Below, one piece after another: positions 16,053 to 23,928 of a DNA stretch of 64,000 bases (the first letter of the stretch is position 1; every line of letters starts with the position of its first letter). Both the position numbers and the translations under genes were made by a program. The notes under the pieces were generated by a model, which was not told where the DNA came from, made no database searches, and saw nothing but the letters and a program-made list of their open reading frames with translations. This DNA is from Burkholderia savannae (lineage in GTDB: Bacteria > Pseudomonadota > Gammaproteobacteria > Burkholderiales > Burkholderiaceae), in assembly GCF_001524445.2 (NCBI RefSeq), contig NZ_CP013418.1:2294001-2358000 (forward strand), given 5' to 3'.

Positions 16053-16595
16053 ATGGTTTCCCAATTTTTCTTTCGCCGCGAAGCGGCCAGGCGAACCGCT
16101 GTCAGGCGGATTGCGGCGGCAGCTGTGTGCGTGTCGCTCGCGGCTTGTGCCAGCGGGCCGGCACACAAGGAATCAGCCGATCTGACCGTGAAGATCAAGG
16201 TGAGCGACGGATCAAACCCGGATGAGTACGAACGCCCGGCACCCGTGATGGTGCGGCTGTACGAACTGAAATCGGCCGGTGCATTTGAAAACGCCGATTT
16301 CTTTACGCTGCAGAGCGACAGCCGGAAAGTGTTGGGCGACGACGCGATCGCCGTGGATGAATTCGTGATGCGCCCGGGCGACACCCGAGACGTTCATCGA
16401 CGCGCCAATTCCGCAGCGACGTCGATCGGCGTGCTGGTCGGTTATCGAGAACTCGGCAAATCGGTGTGGCGGGCGGTTCATAAGCTACGGCCGGTTCCGG
16501 AGGACGCATGGTACCGGGCATTCATGCCGAGAGCGAAGGTCAAGTTGAACGTCGATGTCGGGCAGCGGACCGTATCGATTACAGAATTGGAATGA
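16053..16595 (+). CDS. tssJ: T6SS outer-membrane lipoprotein TssJ
   Basis: TssJ anchors the membrane complex to the outer membrane and contacts TssM. I choose ATG 16053, giving 180 residues. A longer in-frame extension overlaps the hcp 3' end and its hairpin. An arginine-rich n-region and hydrophobic helix lead to the lipobox LAAC with lipidated Cys32. The mature part has the TssJ beta-sandwich features: PVMVRLYELKSAGAFENADFF and the basic loop RPGDTRDV. The stop overlaps an upstream candidate start of tssK (ATGA). Confidence 0.94.
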   Translation: MVSQFFFRREAARRTAVRRIAAAAVCVSLAACASGPAHKESADLTVKIKVSDGSNPDEYERPAPVMVRLYELKSAGAFENADFFTLQSDSRKVLGDDAIAVDEFVMRPGDTRDVHRRANSAATSIGVLVGYRELGKSVWRAVHKLRPVPEDAWYRAFMPRAKVKLNVDVGQRTVSITELE

Positions 16596-16600
16596 TTGCG

Positions 16601-17950
16601 ATGAGTTGGCATAACAAGGTGGTGTGGAACGAGGGGCTATTTCTTCTTCCCCAGCTGTTTCAGCAACAGGAACGTTACTTCGAATACTTCGCACACAAGC
16701 GAGCCGCGGCCCTCAGCCCGTTTTTCTGGGGATTCAGCCGCTATGAAATCGATCAGGAGTCGCTATCGTTCGGCAAGCTCGTCTTCAAGAGCGGGACGGG
16801 AATATTTCCCGACGGAACGCCGTTCGATGTGCCGGGGCACACGCCGCCGCCGCCGCCCTTGACGATCGCTCCCGAGCATCAGGACCAGGTGATCTATCTC
16901 GCGGTGCCGCTGCGTTTGCCGAATACGGAGGAAACCGCGTTCGGTGAACAGGCGGGATCGCTTGCGCGCTATTCGGCGTTCGAGATCGAATTGCGCGACA
17001 GCAATGCGATCGGCCAGGGGCCCAAGCCCGTGCAGCTCGCGAACATGCGGCTTCGGCTGATGCCTGAAAAGGAGCTGACCCAATCCTGGATCGGCATCGC
17101 GTTGACGCGCGTGAAGACGCTGCACGCGGACGGTTCGGTCGCGCTCTACGACGGCGATCACATCCCGCCCGTCAGCCAGTATGGGGCCAGCCCGCTGCTG
17201 CGCGAATGGGCGACCCAGTTGCACGGCCTCGCGAAACTGCGCGCCGACGCGCTCGCGACACGTCTGTCCGGCAGCGACGGCCGCGCGGGCGCGGCGGCTG
17301 AAGTGGCGGATTACCTGTTGCTGCAGGTGCTGAACCGGTATGAGCCGCTGCTCGAACACATCTGCAGGATTCGCGAGATGCCGCCCGTGACGCTCTATCG
17401 CGAGCTGTCGATGCTGGCGGGCGAACTGTCGACGTTCGTGCGTCCGCAAACGCGCCGGCCGCGGCCGACGCCCGGCTACGATCATGCGCAGCTGTACGCG
17501 AGCATTCGTCCGCTGGTCGACGAAGTGCATTACCTGTTGAACCAGGTTCTGATTCGCGGCGCTCAGCCGATTCCGCTCACCGAGCAGCCGCACGGCATTC
17601 GCGTGGCCACGATGCTGCCGTCCGAGCTTGCGGGCTATTCGAGTCTCGTGCTCGCGGTCGGCGCGCAAATGTCTCCGGACGTATTGCAGCAACAGTTCGC
17701 ATCTCAAACGAAGATCAGCCATCCGCAGCGGCTGCCGGAGCTTATCCGCTCTCATCTGCCGGGCATGACGATGATTCCGTTGCCGGTGCCTCCGCGGCAG
17801 ATTCCATTCAACTCCAGCTATATCTATTACGAGCTTTCCCGCACGGGGCCGTTCTGGGAACAAATTGCGCAGCAAGGCGGACTCGCGATGCACATCGCGG
17901 GCCATTTCCCTGAACTCAAGCTCGAACTTTGGGGAGTGCGTCACAAATGA
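16601..17950 (+). CDS. tssK: T6SS baseplate component TssK
   Basis: TssK links the baseplate to the TssJLM membrane complex. The sequence from ATG 16601 gives 449 residues starting MSWHNKVVWNEGLFLLPQLF, the conserved N-terminus. An ATG at 16592 overlapping the tssJ stop would add three residues (MIA). The middle has FLPLY-like and PVTLYRELSMLAGELSTF segments, and the end is LELWGVRHK, typical of TssK. The short upstream extension within tssJ is not coding. Its stop overlaps the tssL start. Confidence 0.95.
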   Translation: MSWHNKVVWNEGLFLLPQLFQQQERYFEYFAHKRAAALSPFFWGFSRYEIDQESLSFGKLVFKSGTGIFPDGTPFDVPGHTPPPPPLTIAPEHQDQVIYLAVPLRLPNTEETAFGEQAGSLARYSAFEIELRDSNAIGQGPKPVQLANMRLRLMPEKELTQSWIGIALTRVKTLHADGSVALYDGDHIPPVSQYGASPLLREWATQLHGLAKLRADALATRLSGSDGRAGAAAEVADYLLLQVLNRYEPLLEHICRIREMPPVTLYRELSMLAGELSTFVRPQTRRPRPTPGYDHAQLYASIRPLVDEVHYLLNQVLIRGAQPIPLTEQPHGIRVATMLPSELAGYSSLVLAVGAQMSPDVLQQQFASQTKISHPQRLPELIRSHLPGMTMIPLPVPPRQIPFNSSYIYYELSRTGPFWEQIAQQGGLAMHIAGHFPELKLELWGVRHK

Positions 17951-19248
17951 GCTCGGGCGCCTTTGACGAAGCCGCGTTCGATTTCCTCACGTCGGACGAA
18001 GGCGGTGCGAGCGCCGCCGCGGATCGCGCGCGATCCGCGCCGAAGGCGGCTGCTGCGGAGCCGGTGCGCGACGGGACGGCTGCGTCGGTCAACGTTCAAC
18101 ATCGTCTCGACGAAGTTCGCGCGGCCGCGAATCCGCTCCTCGAAGCAGGGAATCCCTTGCTGAGGATGCTGGCCGACATGCCGGCGACGCTCGACACGTC
18201 CGAAGCCGTCGCGAGCCTTCGCACGCTTCTCGTGCGCGAGGTGGCCTTGTTCCAGAACTTGTGCGAAAAGGCCGATCTGCCCTGGAAGCACATGGCGGTC
18301 GTGCGTTATTGCCTGTGCACGGCGCTGGATGAGGCGGCCAATCGCACGCGCTGGGGCGGCGGCGGCGTGTGGGCTTCGCAAAGCTTGCTCATCACGTACG
18401 AAGGCGAGGTCGACGGCGGCGAGAAGTTCTTCCTGCTGATCGGGCGCATGGCGACCGATCCTCAGGAGTACGTCGACATTCTGGAAATTCTCTATCGCGT
18501 GCTAGGTCTCGGGTTCGAGGGGCGCTACAGCGTCGTCGCGGACGGCCGGCGGCATCTCGAACAGATTCGCCAGCGTCTGTGGACGCTCATTACCGGCGCG
18601 CGCGACGCGCTTCAGCCGGAATTGTCGCCGCATTGGCGCGGCGCCGAGCCCGGCAAGCTTGCGCTGTTGCGCAGCGTGCCTGCGTGGGCGACGAGTGCGT
18701 TCGTGTTTCTGTTGCTGTTCGGTTTCTTCGCGTTCTATCAATATCGGCTGCTCACCGAACGCAACGCGCTCGAAGCCCGCATTCTGGCGATCGCGAAGGG
18801 CGAGCCAACGGCGCCCGCGCAGCGCTTGCGCCTGTCGGTGTTGCTCAAGAACGAGATCGCGCGCGGTCTATTGACCGTCGACGAAGACGATAGGCGCAGC
18901 GTCGTGATCTTCAGGGGGGACTCGATGTTCCGTTCCGGCGAGAGCCGCGTGCTTCCCGAGATCGAGCCGATTCTCGACAAGGTTGCGCAGGAAGTCGCGC
19001 GCGTCGGCGGCAAGGTCACGGTCACGGGGCACACCGACAACCAGCCGATTCGGCGCGCCGATGTCCCGAACAATCTCGTGCTGTCGGAAAAGCGCGCGGC
19101 TTACGTTGCGCGAATCCTGGTTCAGCGAGGCACGCCGACCGATCGTATCCGCTCGGAAGGCCGGGGCGACGCGCAGCCCGTTGCGGATAACGCGACGCCT
19201 GCCGGCCGATCCCGCAACCGGCGCGTTGAAATCGCGGTCACGCTGTAA
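17947..19248 (+). CDS. tssL: T6SS inner-membrane protein TssL with C-terminal OmpA domain
   Basis: This is the canonical TssL (433 residues). It starts at ATG 17947, overlapping the tssK stop as ATGA, with GGGGAG at 17931-17936. The DotU domain (about 35-225) includes YCLCTALDEAANRTRWGG, and LGLGFEGRYSV follows. One membrane helix lies near residues 243-262 (SAFVFLLLFGFFAFYQY). The periplasmic OmpA domain (about 320-433) has VTGHTDNQPI and SRNRRVEIAVTL and should bind peptidoglycan. It differs from the short DotU-like protein at 10454 by having the OmpA domain fused. Confidence 0.96.
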   Translation: MSSGAFDEAAFDFLTSDEGGASAAADRARSAPKAAAAEPVRDGTAASVNVQHRLDEVRAAANPLLEAGNPLLRMLADMPATLDTSEAVASLRTLLVREVALFQNLCEKADLPWKHMAVVRYCLCTALDEAANRTRWGGGGVWASQSLLITYEGEVDGGEKFFLLIGRMATDPQEYVDILEILYRVLGLGFEGRYSVVADGRRHLEQIRQRLWTLITGARDALQPELSPHWRGAEPGKLALLRSVPAWATSAFVFLLLFGFFAFYQYRLLTERNALEARILAIAKGEPTAPAQRLRLSVLLKNEIARGLLTVDEDDRRSVVIFRGDSMFRSGESRVLPEIEPILDKVAQEVARVGGKVTVTGHTDNQPIRRADVPNNLVLSEKRAAYVARILVQRGTPTDRIRSEGRGDAQPVADNATPAGRSRNRRVEIAVTL

Positions 19249-19262
19249 CGCAGGAGTCCGGC

Positions 19263-22200
19263 ATGTCTTACCTGAAACGTTTTTTTAAGTTCGTCTTTTC
19301 GTGGCAGATGCTCGCATGCATCGCGGTGCTGTTCGTCTCCGCCGCCGTATGGTTCGTCGGCCCTTTGCTCGCGTTCGACGAGTTGCGGCCCCTTGCGGGC
19401 GTCGTGGTGCGCGTCGCCGTCATCGTCCTGCTGGCGGCGCTCCTGGCGTTCCGGCTGATGCGGTGGCCGCTCAGCCCCGTCGGCGTCGCCGCGGTGTGCC
19501 TGTTGATCTGGCACGCCGGGCCGCTCTTCGCGTTCGGCGATCGTCACCCGTTCGCCCCGGTATGGGTGCGCGTGCTGATCGTCGCCGTGATTCTTTTCTG
19601 TTACGCCGCGTATGGCCTCTACCGCCTGTGGCTGGCGGTGCGGACGAACGACGCGTTGCTCAAGCGCATTCTCGATCCGGCGGCGGGCAAGGCCGACACG
19701 GCGGGGCGAGCGGAAATCCGTGCCGTGAACGTGGCGGTGTCGAAGGCGATCGGTCAGTTGAAGCGCCTGCGCGGCGGCGCGCTCGGCTGGCGGCGCTTGC
19801 TCGAAAGCGGGCGCTATCTGTATGAATTGCCGTGGTACATGGTGGTCGGCGCGCCGGGTGCGGGCAAGACCGCGGCGATCGCGCGTTCCGGTCTGAAATT
19901 TCCGCTCGCGGATCAAATGGAGGCGTCGTCAGAACGCGCGCGCGGCGGCACCGTCAATTGCGAATGGTGGTTCGCCAACGAGGCCGTGCTGATCGACACG
20001 GCGGGCCGTTACGTCCGGCACGACGTGCCCGGCGACGAGCAGGCGACGGCCGCCAACGAAGCAGAGTGGAAGAGCTTTCTCGGTTTGCTTCGCAAACATC
20101 GGCCGCGTGCGCCCGTCAACGGCGTGGTCCTGTCGGTCAGCGTCGAGGATCTCGTCGCACGGACGCAGGCCGAGCGCACCGCGCATGCGGCCGCGCTGCG
20201 CACCCGCCTCGGCGAGTTGCATCAGGAACTGGGCATTCGCTTTCCCGTATACGTGATCGTCACGAAGCTCGATTTGCTGCCGGGCTTTCCCGAGTATTTC
20301 CAGTCGTTGACGGCCGAGGGGCGAACGCAGATCTGGGGGTTCACGCTGCCCTACGACGCGGACAGCGGGAAGAGCGCGACCGGCGTTCTGCGCGAGCATT
20401 GCGTCGATGAAATGAAACGACTGGAGAGGCGTATCGACGCCGGGCTGAATAACCGGCTGCTCGAGGAATACGAAAACGATCGCCGCAAGAGGCTGTATGC
20501 GTTGCCGCAGGAATTCAGGAGCTTGTCGGCGGCGTTGACGGAAATGCTCGGCCTCGTGTTTCTCGATTCGCGTTACGACGACGCCCAGTTGCAGAATACG
20601 CTGCGCGGCGTCTATTTCACGAGCGCCGAGCAGACGGACCAGGTGATGGCCGCCGATCGCGAAACCGTCCTGCAGCGCTTGAAGCGCCAGCTCGGCAGAA
20701 TGCTCGGCGGCGACGCAGGCGGGCAGGCCCGCGGCCATGGAGCGATGACCGGCAGCCGCAGCTACTTTCTGCGCGATGTGTTCCAGCACGTGATCGTGCC
20801 GGAGGCGCATCTGGTTCGGCCGAACGTAACGTGGGAGGTGCGCTTTCGCCTGATGCGCTGGGCGGGACATTTGCTCGCCGTGGCGCTGTTCGTTTGGCTG
20901 GCGAGTTCGCTTGCGGTGAGCTACGACAACAATCGCGGTTATCTCGACGCGATTTCGGAGAAGACGACCGCCCTCGCCGCACGAGTCGACGCCTACAACA
21001 AGGTGCCGAAGCCGGCAGCGGTTGCGGGGGTGCTGGACGGTTCCCGCGATCTTCCGCGATACCGGGATCTCGATCTCGATGCGCCCGGCGCGAGTTTCCG
21101 CTACGGCCTGTACGTCGCGCCCGGCATCGTCGACGCGTCCGACGCGACCTATCGGAGCCTGTTGCGCCGGATTCTCCTGCCGCAGATCGTGCGGCGCGTC
21201 GAGAATGTGCTGAGTGCGCAGATCGATGCGAAGAATGCGGACGAGGTCTATCGCACGCTGACGATCTACTTGATGCTCGACGACGCCGCGCGCCATGACG
21301 CGAAGGCGGTGAAGGATTGGGTCATGCGCGACTGGGAGCGGTCGGACAGCGCGGCCGAGATGGGCGGACGCAATTTGATGGCGCGGCACCTGGATGCGCT
21401 GTTCGTCGACGGCAAGCCGTTCGAGCCGAGCGGACGCCAGAACGCGGCGCTCGTTCAGCGCGCCCGGCTTTTTCTCAACGCGAATCCGGCGCCGAGGCGG
21501 CTATACGAGCGCGCGATGGCCGCGATCGAGAACGAGGCGCCGGAGAACTTCACGCTCGCGCGCGCGGTCGGGCTTCAGGGTGCGGGGATCTTCAGGCTCG
21601 TCGACGGCTCGCGATTCCAGCGTGGCGTGCCCGGCTTGTACACGTACGATGGCTACCATCAGGTGTTCAGCGCCCGGCTGCCCGAATTTCTCGCCCAAGC
21701 GCAAAGCGACGATGCATGGGTGATGGGGAGCGCCGGCTCCGCCGCGCGGTGGGGCGACGCGATCCGCAACGCGAAGGTCGTCGCAGGGCGGTCGTCGCTG
21801 GCCGACGACATTCGCCGCCAGTACCTGACGGATTACGGCAACTATTGGCAGCAGTATCTGGCGGACATTCGGCCCGCCTCGTTCGGCGAAGACGGCGCGG
21901 GCGGCACGCTCGCATTCGATTTGGCGACGCTGCGCGCGCTCGCCGCGCCCGATTCGCCGCTCGTGAGACTGGCGCGCGCCGTCGTTCGCGAAACATCGTT
22001 GTCGGTCGTCGATGCACGGGAAGATGCGTCGCTGGCCGACACGGCGCTTTCGGCCCTCGGGCGACGATCCGGCGCGGCGAAGGAAGTTGCCGACGGCGCG
22101 CGGAAACTCGCGGCGCGGCGGCCGGAACAGCGCCTCGAGAAGGAACTGGTGGACAACCGCTTCGCGGCGCTGCGCGAGGTGGTGACGGGGCAGGCGGATA

Positions 22201-23171
22201 CGGGAAGCGGCCCGACCATGACGGACGCGCCGATTTCGCCGGGCGGCAAGGCGCTGCAGCTCGACGCAATCCTCACGCTGATCAACGAACAGTACACGCG
22301 CCTCGTCGTGGCCGACAACGCGCTCTCCTCGCAGAGCATGCCGCCCGCGCTGGACATCGGCACCACGTTGCAAATGGAGGCGGAGAAGCTGCCCGCGCCG
22401 CTGCGAACGGTGCTGGGCGGCATCGCGGCGCAAGCGGCCGACAAAGTCGGGCGCGAAGCGGGTTCGCTGCTTGCGATGCAGGTGGATTCGAGCGTCGGCA
22501 AGGCGTGCCGCGCCACCGTCGAAGGCAAGTATCCGTTCGCGCGGAGCAATCAGGAAGTCGACATCGAGGATTTCAACCGCCTCTTCGCCGCGGGCGGCCT
22601 GTTCGACGAGTTTTTTCAGAAGGCGCTTGCGGCGCACGTCGACACCAACTCCAAGCCGTGGCGCTATAAGGCGCTGAATCCCGGCATGCCGCCGATTCGG
22701 GGGCCGAGCCTCGAGCCGTTTGAGCGTGCCGCCGCGATTCGCGACGTGTTCTTTCGCGAACAAGGCGCAAAGCGGATGGCGTGGAAGATGGACGCGAAGG
22801 TGGCGTCGATCGACCCCGAGATCACAGAGCTGATCGTCGACGTCGACGGCCAGTCGCAGCGCTATGTGCACGGTCCGGTCCTGCCGTTCTCGGTGGGCTG
22901 GCCCGGCCCGCGCGGCGGCGCGATTGCGGAAATCACCGCGAAGCCGCGGATTCGGCCCGATACGTCGACGATCGCAACGACGGGGCCCTGGGCGCTGTTT
23001 CGCCTGATCGAGCGCGGACGGTTGACGGGTACCACATCGGCGAGCCGGTTGATGCTGGATTTTGATTTCGACGGCCGGCGCGCGGCCCTCGAACTCAGAA
23101 CGAACGCTCAGATGAATCCGTTGACGAGCGGCTTGCTGACGAATTTCCGCTGCCCGGGGAGCATCAGTTGA
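19263..23171 (+). CDS. tssM: T6SS inner-membrane protein TssM (IcmF)
   Basis: TssM is the main pillar of the T6SS membrane complex, spanning from the inner membrane to TssJ. The protein has 1302 residues, slightly longer than average. N-terminal membrane helices occur in the first 120 residues, and a third membrane span lies near 535-555 (HLLAVALFVWLASSLAVSY). The Walker A motif GAPGAGKT is at residues 196-203, so nucleotide binding is likely. Further typical elements are LIDTAGRYV, and NGVVLSVSVEDL with VIVTKLDLLPGF. The periplasmic C-terminal half ends in FRCPGSIS. ATG 19263 follows AGGAG. Confidence 0.97.
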   Translation: MSYLKRFFKFVFSWQMLACIAVLFVSAAVWFVGPLLAFDELRPLAGVVVRVAVIVLLAALLAFRLMRWPLSPVGVAAVCLLIWHAGPLFAFGDRHPFAPVWVRVLIVAVILFCYAAYGLYRLWLAVRTNDALLKRILDPAAGKADTAGRAEIRAVNVAVSKAIGQLKRLRGGALGWRRLLESGRYLYELPWYMVVGAPGAGKTAAIARSGLKFPLADQMEASSERARGGTVNCEWWFANEAVLIDTAGRYVRHDVPGDEQATAANEAEWKSFLGLLRKHRPRAPVNGVVLSVSVEDLVARTQAERTAHAAALRTRLGELHQELGIRFPVYVIVTKLDLLPGFPEYFQSLTAEGRTQIWGFTLPYDADSGKSATGVLREHCVDEMKRLERRIDAGLNNRLLEEYENDRRKRLYALPQEFRSLSAALTEMLGLVFLDSRYDDAQLQNTLRGVYFTSAEQTDQVMAADRETVLQRLKRQLGRMLGGDAGGQARGHGAMTGSRSYFLRDVFQHVIVPEAHLVRPNVTWEVRFRLMRWAGHLLAVALFVWLASSLAVSYDNNRGYLDAISEKTTALAARVDAYNKVPKPAAVAGVLDGSRDLPRYRDLDLDAPGASFRYGLYVAPGIVDASDATYRSLLRRILLPQIVRRVENVLSAQIDAKNADEVYRTLTIYLMLDDAARHDAKAVKDWVMRDWERSDSAAEMGGRNLMARHLDALFVDGKPFEPSGRQNAALVQRARLFLNANPAPRRLYERAMAAIENEAPENFTLARAVGLQGAGIFRLVDGSRFQRGVPGLYTYDGYHQVFSARLPEFLAQAQSDDAWVMGSAGSAARWGDAIRNAKVVAGRSSLADDIRRQYLTDYGNYWQQYLADIRPASFGEDGAGGTLAFDLATLRALAAPDSPLVRLARAVVRETSLSVVDAREDASLADTALSALGRRSGAAKEVADGARKLAARRPEQRLEKELVDNRFAALREVVTGQADTGSGPTMTDAPISPGGKALQLDAILTLINEQYTRLVVADNALSSQSMPPALDIGTTLQMEAEKLPAPLRTVLGGIAAQAADKVGREAGSLLAMQVDSSVGKACRATVEGKYPFARSNQEVDIEDFNRLFAAGGLFDEFFQKALAAHVDTNSKPWRYKALNPGMPPIRGPSLEPFERAAAIRDVFFREQGAKRMAWKMDAKVASIDPEITELIVDVDGQSQRYVHGPVLPFSVGWPGPRGGAIAEITAKPRIRPDTSTIATTGPWALFRLIERGRLTGTTSASRLMLDFDFDGRRAALELRTNAQMNPLTSGLLTNFRCPGSIS

Positions 23172-23252
23172 GCCGATGCGGCGCGAAAGCGGGATGCACG
23201 GAGCATTCCGCCGTGAAGCAGAGCAGGGTTTTCATGACGTTTGCACACATTC

Positions 23253-23828
23253 ATGAACATACGAAACGCCGACATCTACACCTACACGTTTGACAAGCTC
23301 CCGAGCCGCCACGAATTCTCCACGCAGGCGCTCGAGCGGGCAATCGCGTCGAACTGCACGACACTGCGCACGCGAATTCGCGAGTATCGCGAGATCGTCG
23401 CGTTTCGTCGGCAGCCCCATTCGAGAAAGCTTGCGCGAGCGTTATGGATCGCCGCGTGGCGCATGCCGGACGTCGACGGCGAAATGGTGGCCGCGTTGAG
23501 CAGCTGCGGCAACCTCGCGACGATCGCCGGCGTCCTTGGCGAATGGCTCGGCGCCCACGCGACGCCCGTCGGGCGGGTGGCCGCGATCGATCCGCCCGGA
23601 GCGGGTGACGAGATACCCGGGCCGCGGGCGGTCTACTGCATGCGATGCGTGGTCGAGTTCGGACGGAAGGTGGTCGACGCCCGCGTGTCGATCGATCTCG
23701 ATCTGGCTGCGGACCATCTGGTCGACGCCGCGTTGAGCATCGGCGCGAATCTGCTCGTCGACGTGCTGCTCAGACGCGCTCGTGTGCGCATCAGACATCC
23801 GTCGAGCGTAGGCGGAATCGAATCTTGA
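23253..23828 (+). CDS. Unrecognised protein between tssM and vgrG
   Basis: The frame from ATG 23253 encodes 191 residues (TTG 23241 would give 195). I do not recognise a family. It has no signal peptide or clear membrane helix. The middle is hydrophobic (KLARALWIAAWRMPDVDGEM), and the C-terminal part has an acidic to amphipathic pattern (SIDLDLAADHLVDAAL). Codon use matches the surrounding genes, supporting real coding. It lies 81 bp after tssM and 100 bp before vgrG on the same strand, where accessory adaptors or effector chaperones are often found; that role is only a guess. It lacks the features I would expect of TagF or DUF4123 adaptors. The ribosome site is weak. Confidence 0.6.
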   Translation: MNIRNADIYTYTFDKLPSRHEFSTQALERAIASNCTTLRTRIREYREIVAFRRQPHSRKLARALWIAAWRMPDVDGEMVAALSSCGNLATIAGVLGEWLGAHATPVGRVAAIDPPGAGDEIPGPRAVYCMRCVVEFGRKVVDARVSIDLDLAADHLVDAALSIGANLLVDVLLRRARVRIRHPSSVGGIES

Positions 23829-23928
23829 ACGGTGCATCGAATCGGTTCGGCAGCGGGCGACGCATCGGTGCGGACGCGCGCCTCGGTCCGGACATTTGTT
23901 TTTAGGTAAGTGGGAGCTAGAAGACTGC

